DNA of 64,000 bases from NCBI GenBank assembly GCA_947372105.1, contig CANBSH010000001.1, forward strand, positions 42,135-106,134. Direction: 5' to 3'. This DNA comes from Chitinophagaceae bacterium (GTDB lineage: Bacteria; Bacteroidota; Bacteroidia; Chitinophagales; Chitinophagaceae). This document shows positions 48,696-58,865 of the stretch, one piece after another. The position numbers were made by a program, and so were the translations under genes. How positions within the stretch are numbered: position 1 is the first letter of the stretch; every line of letters starts with the position of its first letter. The notes below the pieces were generated by a model. The model was given only the letters and a program-made list of their open reading frames with translations. It did not search any database and was not told the DNA's origin.

Positions 48696-49622
48696 TTAGT
48701 ATTTGTGATTTTCAATGCCATGCCATAAATCTACATAGCTAAAAAAACGTTCTTCACTAATAATCCCTTTTTCAACGGCCGCTTTCACTGCACAACCTGG
48801 TTCATTAATATGTTGGCAATCATGAAACTGACAACCACTCATTTTTTTTCTCATTTCCGGAAAATATTGCGCTAATTCTTCCTTCTCTAAATTTACTAAT
48901 CCTAATTCACGCATCCCCGGAGTATCAATCACAGAGCCCCCTTCGGGCAAATCATACATTTGTGCAAAAGTAGTAGTATGCATCCCCTTTCCACTCCAAC
49001 CACTTACTTCCTGCGTGGTCACTTCTAAATTAGGAAATATAAAATTGATGAAAGAAGATTTTCCAACTCCACTATGCCCACTCACCAATGTCGTTTTTTT
49101 TTGTAATAATAATTGTAACGGCGCTAACCCTTCTTTCTTTTCTATACTAATAAGAAAAACTTGGTATCCAATTGTTTCATATCTCTTTTTAAATGCATCA
49201 AATGCTTCCATTTCCTTAGGACCATAGATGTCCGATTTATTAAAAACAATAATTGCAGGAATATGAAAAGCTTCACAGGAAATTAAAAAACGATCTAAAA
49301 ATCCAGCTGATGTTTTGGGAGACTTTAAAGTCGCTAGTAAAATAGACTGGTCCATATTAGAAGCAATAATATGTTGTTGTCTTTTATTATGCGGAGATTG
49401 TCTTGCTACATAATTATCTCTATCTAAAATAGAGTGAATCATAGCTGATTTTTTTTCTTCATCCTCCAGCTCAAAATTGACCCAATCACCCACTGCAATG
49501 GGGTTCGTTGAAGTGATATTGTCTAACTTTATCGCGCCCTTAATACGGGCTTGATAAAACACTCCCTCCTCCGATTTAATGGAGTACCAGCTACCTGTTG
49601 ATTTATATATCCTTGCCTTCAT
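48696..49622 (-). CDS. rsgA: Ribosome small subunit-dependent GTPase A
   Basis: VSGHSGVGKSSFINFIFP, SVIDTPGMRELGLV; zinc-site CQFHDCQHINEPGCAV; circularly permuted GTPase order. Confidence 0.95.
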   Translation of the reverse strand: MKARIYKSTGSWYSIKSEEGVFYQARIKGAIKLDNITSTNPIAVGDWVNFELEDEEKKSAMIHSILDRDNYVARQSPHNKRQQHIIASNMDQSILLATLKSPKTSAGFLDRFLISCEAFHIPAIIVFNKSDIYGPKEMEAFDAFKKRYETIGYQVFLISIEKKEGLAPLQLLLQKKTTLVSGHSGVGKSSFINFIFPNLEVTTQEVSGWSGKGMHTTTFAQMYDLPEGGSVIDTPGMRELGLVNLEKEELAQYFPEMRKKMSGCQFHDCQHINEPGCAVKAAVEKGIISEERFFSYVDLWHGIENHKY

Positions 49623-49698
49623 TGAATACGAAGATAAAAGTAATTGTTAAGAACTCGATATCCTTCAAAAGCACCCACATTTTCAATATATTTGCAGT

Positions 49699-50445
49699 AT
49701 GAGTGAGTACGCCCATGACCATATTGTTCCCTATGACAAAAGTGATGCCTCCAAAAAGGAACAAGTGGCTACTATGTTTGATTCCATCGCCCAACGCTAC
49801 GACTTTTTGAACCGTTTTTTAAGTCTTGGGGTTGACCAAGGATGGCGTAAAAAAGCAATTTCCCACTTCAAAAGTAAGCCTCCTCAACATTTATTAGATA
49901 TTGCTACAGGAACTGCTGATATGGCTTTAATGGCTCATAAATTAATCCATCCGGCTAAAATCACTGGTATTGATATTTCGGAAGGAATGATGCAATATGG
50001 CCGTATCAAAATTGCCCACAAAGGACTTGCTAATAGTATCCAATTATCGCAAGGCGACAGTACTGCTATTCCCTTTGCTGATGCACATTTTGATGGAGCG
50101 ATGGTAGCTTTTGGAGTTCGTAATTTTGCTGATTTGGAAAAAGGGCTGAGCGAAATTTATAGGGTTTTAACTCCTGGCAGTAAATTGGTGATTTTGGAGT
50201 TTTCCCAACCTAGTAGTTTTTGGTTTAAACCCATTTATAACTTTTATATGAAATGGGTGACCCCCACCATTGGTAAAATATTTTCAGGAAACAAGGCCGC
50301 TTACGCTTATTTAAACGAAAGTGTCATTGCATTTCCTGAAGGAAAAGCTTTTTTAAGTATCTTAGAAAAAGCAGGATTCAAAAATACACAACAACAAAAA
50401 TTAAGTTTAGGCATATGCAGTATTTATTGCGGAAACAAATTGTAA
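49699..50445 (+). CDS. ubiE: Demethylmenaquinone methyltransferase (UbiE/MenG)
   Basis: MFDSIAQRYDFLNRFLSLGVDQGWRKKAI, LLDIATGTADMALMA, MVAFGVRNFADLEKGLSEIYRVL. Confidence 0.95.
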   Translation: MSEYAHDHIVPYDKSDASKKEQVATMFDSIAQRYDFLNRFLSLGVDQGWRKKAISHFKSKPPQHLLDIATGTADMALMAHKLIHPAKITGIDISEGMMQYGRIKIAHKGLANSIQLSQGDSTAIPFADAHFDGAMVAFGVRNFADLEKGLSEIYRVLTPGSKLVILEFSQPSSFWFKPIYNFYMKWVTPTIGKIFSGNKAAYAYLNESVIAFPEGKAFLSILEKAGFKNTQQQKLSLGICSIYCGNKL

Positions 50446-51152
50446 TTATTTGCGGTTGCCTCTTCGCCGCATTTTCTCTAGAAGCACAACGTGGTGAAAC
50501 ATTTCAACCCGAACACGATGATATGCCTTATTATTTAGGTATTAGTATTGGTATGGGATACAATCATTTGAACCTAGAGCGCAATGCCTTCTTTGGCCCT
50601 AATTCCAGTAATATCGCCAATCTTTTGAATTCGGTTAATAGTAAAAATTTAAATTTGGGTTTAACAGGAACCTTAAAATTATCAGACCACTTTTTACTAA
50701 GAGCAAACCCTATGCTGCTTATTGGAGGTTCTAAAAATATTGGATTCACTAAAAATTCAATTCGAGATTCTATTGATATCCCTTCTACTGTGATTAGTTT
50801 ACCCTTAGCGTTAAAAATGCAATCTGATCGTTATAATGCATTTCACTTTCGCAACTTAATGCGTCATTATGTTTTTGCAGGCGGCAAAGCCGATTTTGAT
50901 TTATCCAGTTCCAAAGTAGCAACTAGTGGATTGGGAGATGCTTACAAAGCCTTATTAAATGGAACCGACTTAGGATATGAATTTGGATTAGGGTTGAGTT
51001 TTTATTTAAGATATGTCACCATTTCCCCAGAAATTAAATTTTCTTACGGACTCTCCAACTTGAAAAATCCAAATACAACAGAATTACTTTTGAATAATGT
51101 CAATAAAGTAAATGCCAACTTTGTTTACTTTACAATACATCTTGAAAACTAA
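50415..51152 (+). CDS. porT: PorT-like outer membrane beta-barrel protein (type IX secretion)
   Basis: Signal peptide IVIICGCLFAAFSLEAQ, YLGISIGMGYNHLNL, LRANPMLLIGG; position directly after and overlapping ubiE. Confidence 0.75.
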   Translation: MQYLLRKQIVIICGCLFAAFSLEAQRGETFQPEHDDMPYYLGISIGMGYNHLNLERNAFFGPNSSNIANLLNSVNSKNLNLGLTGTLKLSDHFLLRANPMLLIGGSKNIGFTKNSIRDSIDIPSTVISLPLALKMQSDRYNAFHFRNLMRHYVFAGGKADFDLSSSKVATSGLGDAYKALLNGTDLGYEFGLGLSFYLRYVTISPEIKFSYGLSNLKNPNTTELLLNNVNKVNANFVYFTIHLEN

Positions 51153-51157
51153 TTGGA

Positions 51158-52498
51158 ATGAGCAACTATATCATCAAAAATACCATCATTGTTAATGAGG
51201 GGGAGCAAATACAAGGTGATGTACTCATTCAACAAGGAAGAATTCAAAAAATAGCCCCTCAAATAGAGACGCCCGCTGGCGTCAAAGAAATAGATGGTAC
51301 AGGTCAGTATTTAATTCCTGGAGCCATTGATGATCAAGTTCACTTTAGAGAACCTGGCTTAACACATAAAGCCAACATTTACACCGAAGCAAAAGCAGCC
51401 GTTGCAGGTGGTGTGACTAGTTTTATGGAAATGCCTAATACGCAGCCACCCGTTTTTACACAGGAATTATTAGAAGATAAATATGCAATTGGGGCACAAA
51501 ATGCTTTAGCCAATTACTCTTTTTTTATGGGAACATCTCAAGATAATTGGGAAGAAGTGTTAAAGACGAATGCTAAAAAAAATGAAGTGTGTGGTGTGAA
51601 AATATTTATGGGATCCTCTACCGGTAATTTATTAGTGGATAACCCCATTGTGTTAGAACGCATTTTCGAAGGTTCGGAATTACTCATTGCTACACATTGC
51701 GAAGAAGAAAGTATTATTAAAAAAAATAAAGCGGCGTTAGAAGCTATCAAACCCATTTTGGAACCCTCTGATCATCCTATTATCAGAAACGAAGAAGTGT
51801 GTTTTGAGTCTTCTTTTAAAGCCATTCAATTAGCAAAAAAATTTGATGCACGTTTGCATATATTACATATTAGTACTGCTAAAGAATTACAATTATTTTC
51901 CAATTTGCGTCCCTTGACCGAAAAACGTATTACCGCAGAAGTATGTGTGCATCATTTACATTTCACGGCTAATGATTATGCTGCATTAGGAAATTTAATA
52001 AAATGTAATCCTGCCATCAAAGCCTCTCATCATAGAGATGCTTTATGGGAGGGATTATTGAATGACCAATTAGATGTCATTGCTACCGATCACGCCCCTC
52101 ATACTTGGGCCGAGAAACAAGAAGACTATGCCCATGCACATGCTGGATTGCCCTTAGTGCAACATTCAGTGATGTTGATGTTGAAATATGTGAAGGAAGG
52201 AAAATTGAGTATTGAAAAGATGGTCGAAAAAATGAGTCATGCCGTGGCCACTTGTTTTCAGATTAAAGATCGCGGATTTATTCGTGAAGGATATTGGGCT
52301 GATTTAGTATTAGTAAAAGAAGCACCCCATATGGTTACAAAAGAATCTATTTTATATAAATGTGGGTGGAGCCCATTAGAGGGAACACATTTTCCTTACC
52401 AAATTAGCAGCACTTTTGTAAACGGAGTATTAGTGTATCATCAGGGACAATTTGATGAAAGCCAAAAAGGACATAGACTCCAATTTAATAGAGGTTAA
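51158..52498 (+). CDS. pyrC: Dihydroorotase
   Basis: YLIPGAIDDQVHFREPGLTHKANIYTEAKAAVAGGVTSFMEMPNT, LHILHISTAKEL, DVIATDHAPHTWAEK. Confidence 0.93.
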   Translation: MSNYIIKNTIIVNEGEQIQGDVLIQQGRIQKIAPQIETPAGVKEIDGTGQYLIPGAIDDQVHFREPGLTHKANIYTEAKAAVAGGVTSFMEMPNTQPPVFTQELLEDKYAIGAQNALANYSFFMGTSQDNWEEVLKTNAKKNEVCGVKIFMGSSTGNLLVDNPIVLERIFEGSELLIATHCEEESIIKKNKAALEAIKPILEPSDHPIIRNEEVCFESSFKAIQLAKKFDARLHILHISTAKELQLFSNLRPLTEKRITAEVCVHHLHFTANDYAALGNLIKCNPAIKASHHRDALWEGLLNDQLDVIATDHAPHTWAEKQEDYAHAHAGLPLVQHSVMLMLKYVKEGKLSIEKMVEKMSHAVATCFQIKDRGFIREGYWADLVLVKEAPHMVTKESILYKCGWSPLEGTHFPYQISSTFVNGVLVYHQGQFDESQKGHRLQFNRG

Positions 52499-52513
52499 AG
52501 GAAATTACCTTAC

Positions 52514-53827
52514 ATGCACGTAGATCAAATCACCTTAAAAGATATTGGACTTTTTCAACAAGAAGAAGGCGGTTCTATTGCAGAACATATCAATTTTACA
52601 AGAACCAGTGGAGGTAAAATTCAACTTGAAAAATATTTGGCCCATCCCCTATCCAGTATTTCTCGCATTCAAGAAAGACAAGACGCTATTTTATTATTTC
52701 AGCAGGACTATGCTTTTCTGGAAGCAATGCAAATTACCAATGGAACCGTGTTTGTCATAGACAAGTATTTTGAAACAGGCGTCAACTATATTCCACACCA
52801 TCCAGGTTTATTACAAGCCTATTGGTATCAATTTTGGAATCAACAGGATTATGCACTTTTGAGTTATTCTGTAAGTCATTTCACGTTATTCATACAAGAA
52901 TTAAAAAAATGGATGCTGCAATTTGAGACGAAGCAATCCAACCCTGTGATACAACAATGGATTCAAAAAATGCAGCCATTGTTATCCAACGTAGCATTTG
53001 ATTCACTCCCTGTAGATGCCAAAAATAATTCGATGTTGGAAAACATCCATTGGGGACACTTTTTCTTATACCAATATAAAACACAAACTCGTTTATTACT
53101 TCAATATTATTATGAAATAGACGCAATATATAGCATGGCCACAGCGATGCAAAATTTTCATTGGGTATTTCCTACTTGGATAGCATCGGATCAGCCCCAA
53201 ATACAAATGGAAGCTGCCAGACATCCATTGTTAGAGCACCCCATTGGCAATCATTTAAATTTGGATAGTCAACAAAATTTATTGTTTTTAACAGGTGCAA
53301 ATATGGCGGGCAAAAGCACTTATATTAAAACAATTGGATTGGTTGTATACTTTGCTCATATAGGTATGGGAGCTCCGGTAAGCCAAATGAAACTTACGTT
53401 AATGGATGGGCTTATAAGTAATTTAACGATTGCGGATAATATCACTAAGGGAGAAAGTTATTTTTTCAATGAAGTTCAACGTATCAAAAACACAGTAGAA
53501 AAAATAAAAGATGGAAAAAAATACTGTGTCTTAATTGATGAATTATTTAAGGGCACTAATATTCAAGATGCCATGAAATGTAGCATCAAAGTAATTGAAG
53601 GATTACAGAAGCTTCGACATAGTTTAATTATTTTATCTACCCACTTATATGAAATTAGTGATGCCATAAGTATTCATCCTAATATTCAGTTTAGTTATTT
53701 TGAAACTCAAATCACCCAAAAGGAATTAGTTTTTCATTATCAATTAAAACCAGGCGTCAGTCAGGATCGCATTGGGTATCTAATTCTAGAGCGCGAAGGA
53801 GTGGTAGACCTATTGGATCATCTATAA
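52514..53827 (+). CDS. Short MutS-family ATPase (MutS C-terminal domain, no mismatch-recognition domain)
   Basis: LFLTGANMAGKSTYIKTIGLVVYFAHIGMGAPVS, ITKGESYFFNEVQRIKN, CVLIDELFKGTNIQDAMKCS, ILSTHLYEIS. Confidence 0.9.
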   Translation: MHVDQITLKDIGLFQQEEGGSIAEHINFTRTSGGKIQLEKYLAHPLSSISRIQERQDAILLFQQDYAFLEAMQITNGTVFVIDKYFETGVNYIPHHPGLLQAYWYQFWNQQDYALLSYSVSHFTLFIQELKKWMLQFETKQSNPVIQQWIQKMQPLLSNVAFDSLPVDAKNNSMLENIHWGHFFLYQYKTQTRLLLQYYYEIDAIYSMATAMQNFHWVFPTWIASDQPQIQMEAARHPLLEHPIGNHLNLDSQQNLLFLTGANMAGKSTYIKTIGLVVYFAHIGMGAPVSQMKLTLMDGLISNLTIADNITKGESYFFNEVQRIKNTVEKIKDGKKYCVLIDELFKGTNIQDAMKCSIKVIEGLQKLRHSLIILSTHLYEISDAISIHPNIQFSYFETQITQKELVFHYQLKPGVSQDRIGYLILEREGVVDLLDHL

Positions 53828-53889
53828 GAAATTCAAGTATTTATACGCAGTTTCCTTTTGAATGGAGACCCTACTTTCCGACCAAAACA

Positions 53890-55437
53890 ATGCTAGTTAA
53901 AACTAAGGGGGCAGCTATTGTAGGTATCAATGCCATCACCATAAATGTGGAAGTCAATGTAAGTATGGGCCAGGGCTATTGTATAGTGGGGCTTGCTGAC
54001 AGTGCTGTGAGAGAAAGTTTAGATCGTACTGAAAGTGCTATTAAATCAAATGGCTTTCATATGCCTCGCACAAAAGTGGTCATTAATTTATCACCTGCAG
54101 ATATCAAAAAATCGGGAGCTGCATTTGATTTACCAATTGCAATAGGTATTTTGGCTGCCTCGGAACAATTAAGTTCTGTGGCATTATTGGATGATTACAT
54201 TATAATGGGTGAACTAGGATTAGATGGTCAGTTATATCCCATCAAAGGCGTTTTATCTATGACCATGCAAGCCAAAGTTACAGGGCATTTAGGTATTATA
54301 GTCCCTTTTCAAAATGCAGAAGAAGCTGCCTTGGTGAAAGGGATTCCTGTTTTTGGATGCCGACATTTAAATGATGTTGTTGCTTTTTTAAATCATCCCC
54401 AAGACTTTGCTCCTTTTCAATCAAGTCAAAAAAAAGATTCAAATATATTATTATCGGAAGCCCCTAATTTTTCAGCAGTAAAAGGCCAACAACAATGCAA
54501 AAGAGCATTAGAGATTGCGAGTGCTGGCGGACATAATATTATCATGATTGGCCCGCCCGGCGCCGGAAAAACTATGTTAGCCAAAAGTATTGTATCTATT
54601 TTGCCCCCTTTGAATACCTTGGAAACATTAGAAACAACGCAGGTATATAGTATCTCTGGAAAAATGGACACCATTCGACAACTGATGTATCATCGACCTT
54701 TTCGACAACCTCACCATACATTATCTGCTATTGCATTAATTGGAGGAGGAAGTATTCCGCAACCAGGTGAAATTTCATTGGCTCATAATGGGGTATTATT
54801 TTTAGATGAACTTCCCGAATTTAACCGTTCGGTGATGGAAGTATTAAGGCAGCCCATGGAAGAAGGGGTAGTGAATATTGCACGTGCAAAAATGAGTGTC
54901 ATTTTTCCCGCCCGATTTATGTTAATGGCCTCCATGAACCCCTGCCCTTGCGGGTTTTACAATCATCCCACAAAAGAATGTTATTGTAGTCAAGTCGCGA
55001 TCCAAAAGTATTTACATAAAATTTCAGGGCCATTATTAGACCGAATTGACTTACATATTGAAGTGACTCCGGTTCTTTACCATGAATTAAGGGCCCCCAC
55101 CGAGGGCGAAAGTTCTGAAACGATAGCTTTAAGAGTCAAAAAGGCTAGGACTATCCAAATGGAACGATATAAAAATGAACCAGGCATCTATACCAATGCA
55201 CAAATGACGGGTCAACACCTTAAAAAATACTGCCTATTAAATGTAGAAGCGGAAAATTTATTACAAAAAGCAATGGAAAAATTTCAATTAAGTGCACGTG
55301 CCTTTGATCGTATTATAAAAGTGAGTAGAACGATTGCGGATTTACAAGGAGAAAAAAATATCAGTTTAGAGCATATAAGCGAGGCCATCCAATACCGAAG
55401 TTTAGATAAATCGAGCTGGGGGAAATTTAAAAATTAA
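53890..55437 (+). CDS. YifB/ComM family Mg-chelatase-like AAA+ ATPase
   Basis: VNVSMGQGYCIVGLADSAVRESLDR, NIIMIGPPGAGKTMLAKSI, RPFRQPHHTLSAIALIGGGSIPQPGEISLAHNGVLFLDELPEF. Confidence 0.95.
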   Translation: MLVKTKGAAIVGINAITINVEVNVSMGQGYCIVGLADSAVRESLDRTESAIKSNGFHMPRTKVVINLSPADIKKSGAAFDLPIAIGILAASEQLSSVALLDDYIIMGELGLDGQLYPIKGVLSMTMQAKVTGHLGIIVPFQNAEEAALVKGIPVFGCRHLNDVVAFLNHPQDFAPFQSSQKKDSNILLSEAPNFSAVKGQQQCKRALEIASAGGHNIIMIGPPGAGKTMLAKSIVSILPPLNTLETLETTQVYSISGKMDTIRQLMYHRPFRQPHHTLSAIALIGGGSIPQPGEISLAHNGVLFLDELPEFNRSVMEVLRQPMEEGVVNIARAKMSVIFPARFMLMASMNPCPCGFYNHPTKECYCSQVAIQKYLHKISGPLLDRIDLHIEVTPVLYHELRAPTEGESSETIALRVKKARTIQMERYKNEPGIYTNAQMTGQHLKKYCLLNVEAENLLQKAMEKFQLSARAFDRIIKVSRTIADLQGEKNISLEHISEAIQYRSLDKSSWGKFKN

Positions 55438-55799
55438 TATTGACCTGTTTTTAATAAGACCAAGGTACATGCTTCTTGGGTTTCAATGCCATTTTGGGCT
55501 GCAATCCTTTCCAGTTCTGGGTTTTCAGTACCTGGATTAAAGATAATTCGGCGTGGCTGAAGGGCTAAAATAGCATCATAATATTCCTTTTGACCAGCTG
55601 GACCCACATATAAAGTAACGGTATCGATGGTATTATTGAGGGGCCATTCATTTAAAATGGCAATATCATCAATCATCCCTTTTTTAATTCCAAAGGGATA
55701 CACTGCATATCCTTTTTCATGTAGTAAAGCAGTAGCTAAATAACTATATCTTTCTGAATTTGGGGAAGCTCCTAAAACTAAGCTGACAGGTGTTTGCAT
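55434..55799 (-). CDS. CoA-binding domain protein (YccU-like)
   Basis: VLGASPNSERYSYLATALLHEKGYAVYPFGIKK; IIFNPGTENPELERIAAQNGIE. Confidence 0.85.
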   Translation of the reverse strand: MQTPVSLVLGASPNSERYSYLATALLHEKGYAVYPFGIKKGMIDDIAILNEWPLNNTIDTVTLYVGPAGQKEYYDAILALQPRRIIFNPGTENPELERIAAQNGIETQEACTLVLLKTGQY

Positions 55800-55902
55800 A
55801 CCACAAAAGTATTTTAAATAGATGAATAGTTTTTATTTTGTTACAATAAAAGAATGTAATTTTATAAAAATCAACTTTACTAACTAAAATAAAATTACCA
55901 TT

Positions 55903-56298
55903 ATGGCAAAGTCAAGCAAAAAAAAGGCAGCTAAAAAAGTAGCTCCAAAGAAAAAAGTAGTAGCCAAAAAAGCGGCTAAAAAAGCAACTAAAAAAACTGT
56001 GAAAAAAGCAGTTAAGAAAGCAACTAAAAAAGTAGCTCCAAAGAAAAAAGTAGCAGCAAAGAAAGCAGCTAAGAAAGCAGCTCCAAAGAAAAAAGTAGCA
56101 GCGAAAAAAGCAGCTAAGAAAGTCGCAAAAAAAGCACCCGCTAAAAAAGCACCCGCTAAAAAAGCAGCTCCAAAGAAAAAAGTAGTAGCTAAAAAAGCAC
56201 CCGCTAAAAAAGCGGCTCCTGCACCAGTAGCAGCTCCAGTTGCTCCAGTAGTAGCGCCTACACTTTTTACTGAGCCTACGACAACTCCAACTGCATAA
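55903..56298 (+). CDS. Lys/Ala/Pro-rich histone H1-like protein
   Basis: Reiterated KKAAKKVAPKKKVVAKK/APAKKAAPKKKV blocks with an Ala/Pro/Val-rich C-terminal tail. Confidence 0.8.
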   Translation: MAKSSKKKAAKKVAPKKKVVAKKAAKKATKKTVKKAVKKATKKVAPKKKVAAKKAAKKAAPKKKVAAKKAAKKVAKKAPAKKAPAKKAAPKKKVVAKKAPAKKAAPAPVAAPVAPVVAPTLFTEPTTTPTA

Positions 56299-56321
56299 TT
56301 TAGCAGTAAATTTCATATCTT

Positions 56322-56356
56322 AATCCTCCCAATGCTTTATTGTCATTGGGAGGATT
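56322..56356. terminator. Rho-independent-type hairpin (perfect 13-bp stem)
   Basis: AATCCTCCCAATG-CTTTATTGT-CATTGGGAGGATT-TTT. Confidence 0.9.
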
Positions 56357-56381
56357 TTTATTTAATGTAAATCGTACTATT

Positions 56382-58784
56382 ATGAAAAATGTATTATTGC
56401 TTCTTTGTTTTCCTTTCCTGCTTCAAGCACAAAGTAATTCCATGAGTGAAAAAACTAAAAACATGGAATTTAGAAAAGGGTATTTCAATTATTATTGGGA
56501 TGCAAGTCAAGGAAAAATTTATTTAGTCATTGACAAAATGAATACTTCATTTTTATACGTCAATACATTGCCAGCAGGTCTAGGATCCAATGATATTGGG
56601 CTTGACAGAGGACAAATTGGCGATACACGTATTGTTTATTTTAATAGAGTAGGTAAAAAAGTATTATTAACACAGCCTAATTATGATTATCGAGCTGTCA
56701 CCAACGACCCTAGAGAACAAAAAGCAGTGAATGAATCATTTGCGCAATCTATATTATTTAGTTTTAATGTGGAAGCAGAAGAAGGTAGCAATGTATTAGT
56801 AGATGCCACCTCTTTTTTCTTAAGAGATGCACACAACGCAGCAGATAAAATTAGAAAAATGCGACAAGGCACCTATACCTTAAACGAAGGTCGATCTGCC
56901 ATCTATATTCAAAACACAAAAAACTTTCCTAAAAATTCAGAATTTGAAGCGACCCTCACATTTGTAGGAGGTAGTGATGCTGGAAGATTTGTTCAAGCAG
57001 TTACTCCTTCTACAGAAGCTATTACACTTCGTATGCATCATAGTTTTGTAGAACTTCCTGATAACAATTATACTCCACGTGTGTATGATATTAGAAGTGG
57101 TTATTTTGGAATTAGTTATTTTGATTACGGAAGTGATATCAGTGAGCCCATTCAAAAAATGTTTATAAGTAGACATCGTCTACAAAAAAAGGATCCTACT
57201 GCATCAATGAGTGAAGCAGTGAAACCTATTGTTTATTATTTAGATAATGGAACACCCGAACCCATTCGTTCTGCATTATTAGCAGGAGCAAGATGGTGGA
57301 ATCAAGCGTATGAAGCAGCTGGATATAAAAATGCATTCCAGGTAGAAATCCTTCCAGACAGTGCCGATCCCATGGATATTCGTTACAATATGATCAATTG
57401 GGTACACCGTTCCACACGCGGCTGGAGCTATGGTGCCAGCATTACCGATCCTCGTACAGGTGAAATTATTAAGGGTCAGGTTACATTAGGATCCTTAAGA
57501 GTAAGACAGGATTATTTAATCTTCACTTCGCTCCTATCTCCTTATGTGAACGGAAAACCTGTGACCGATCAAATGAGAACTGCTGCATTACACCGATTAA
57601 GACAATTAGCAGCTCATGAAGTGGGACATACTTTAGGATTGCAACATAATTATGCTTCTAGCTTTAACAATCGTGCTTCAGTGATGGACTATCCTCACCC
57701 CAATGTATTCGTTAATAATAAAGGGGATATTGATTTTTCAGATATCTACACCAACGAAATTGGTCAATGGGATAAAAGAGCCATTACATATGGCTATCAA
57801 GATTTTCCCAAAGGAACAGACGAATCAAAAGCACTGCAATTCTTATTAGAAGAAAATTCGAAAAATGGAATTCAATTCATAGCAGATGCGGATGCAAGAT
57901 CTGCGAGCGGATTTCATCCCAACGCACATTTATGGGACAACCAATCCGATGCCGTTGATGGATTAAAACAAGTGATTGCGGTAAGAAGTAAATCCTTATC
58001 ACAATTTGGGGAAGAAGCCATCCCTAATGGCACACCACTTTCTAAATTAGAAGATGTGTTAGTGCCTTTGTATAATTATCATCGCTACCAATATGAAGCG
58101 GTGACTAAAGTGATCGGTGGCATAAATTATATGTATAGTGTTCGTGGAGATGCAAATCAAATAAAACCAACTATTTTATCTAACGAGGTACAATTAAAAG
58201 CTTTACATGCTGCAATAGCCTGCTTATCAGCAGAAACTTTAACCTTACCAGAAAATATTTTAAAATTAATCCCGCCTCGCCCGCCTATGTATTATGGTGT
58301 AGGCGAACTTTTTGAAAAAAGAACTGGTATGAGTTTTGATGCATTAAGTGCTGCAGAATCTTTAGCTGATTTTGAATTAGGATTTTTATTCAATGTGGAA
58401 AGAGCGAATCGTTTAGTGCAAAATAAAGCAAGAGCCAATGTGATGGGCTGGGATAATGTATTAGATGAAATATTGAAAAACACCTGGTACGCATCAATTC
58501 CAAAAGGATTGTCCGGTAGTGTACAAATGCAAACTCAACAGCAAACCTTACATTGGTTATTGGGAGTGAGTCAAAGTGCAGATGCCAATTATGAAGTAAG
58601 AAGCATTTCACAACAAGCCATTCAAAAACTAAAATCAAAATTGGAAGGACTTGTTAAATCTGACCCTATACATAATGCGCATTATCAATATGCATTAGAG
58701 CGTATTGCACACCCTGATAAAATCACTTTACCTAAACCAGTCACCATTGCACCTGGCGCTCCCATTGGTTGTGATTTGGATTAA
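56382..58784 (+). CDS. Secreted zinc-dependent metalloprotease (DUF5117/DUF4953-like)
   Basis: Signal peptide MKNVLLLLCFPFLLQAQ; HEVGHTLGLQHNYASS (HExxHxxGxxH); the longer ORF starts at 56340. Confidence 0.92.
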   Translation: MKNVLLLLCFPFLLQAQSNSMSEKTKNMEFRKGYFNYYWDASQGKIYLVIDKMNTSFLYVNTLPAGLGSNDIGLDRGQIGDTRIVYFNRVGKKVLLTQPNYDYRAVTNDPREQKAVNESFAQSILFSFNVEAEEGSNVLVDATSFFLRDAHNAADKIRKMRQGTYTLNEGRSAIYIQNTKNFPKNSEFEATLTFVGGSDAGRFVQAVTPSTEAITLRMHHSFVELPDNNYTPRVYDIRSGYFGISYFDYGSDISEPIQKMFISRHRLQKKDPTASMSEAVKPIVYYLDNGTPEPIRSALLAGARWWNQAYEAAGYKNAFQVEILPDSADPMDIRYNMINWVHRSTRGWSYGASITDPRTGEIIKGQVTLGSLRVRQDYLIFTSLLSPYVNGKPVTDQMRTAALHRLRQLAAHEVGHTLGLQHNYASSFNNRASVMDYPHPNVFVNNKGDIDFSDIYTNEIGQWDKRAITYGYQDFPKGTDESKALQFLLEENSKNGIQFIADADARSASGFHPNAHLWDNQSDAVDGLKQVIAVRSKSLSQFGEEAIPNGTPLSKLEDVLVPLYNYHRYQYEAVTKVIGGINYMYSVRGDANQIKPTILSNEVQLKALHAAIACLSAETLTLPENILKLIPPRPPMYYGVGELFEKRTGMSFDALSAAESLADFELGFLFNVERANRLVQNKARANVMGWDNVLDEILKNTWYASIPKGLSGSVQMQTQQQTLHWLLGVSQSADANYEVRSISQQAIQKLKSKLEGLVKSDPIHNAHYQYALERIAHPDKITLPKPVTIAPGAPIGCDLD

Positions 58785-58811
58785 TTTGAAATAATATATT
58801 ATTGGATACTC

Positions 58812-58847
58812 AAAAAAATCCCCCCGAAGTTTCGGGGGGATTTTTTT
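58812..58847. terminator. Perfect 17-bp inverted repeat, bidirectional terminator
   Basis: AAAAAAATCCCCCCGAA-GT-TTCGGGGGGATTTTTTT between convergent genes. Confidence 0.95.
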
Positions 58848-58865
58848 GCAATGACCTTAATAATC

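Noticed and set aside
55912-56316. 134-aa Cys/Phe/Ser-rich antisense ORF opposite the histone-like gene
   Set aside because: Mirror of the AAA/GCA-rich repeat codons; composition is an artefact of the low-complexity sense gene.
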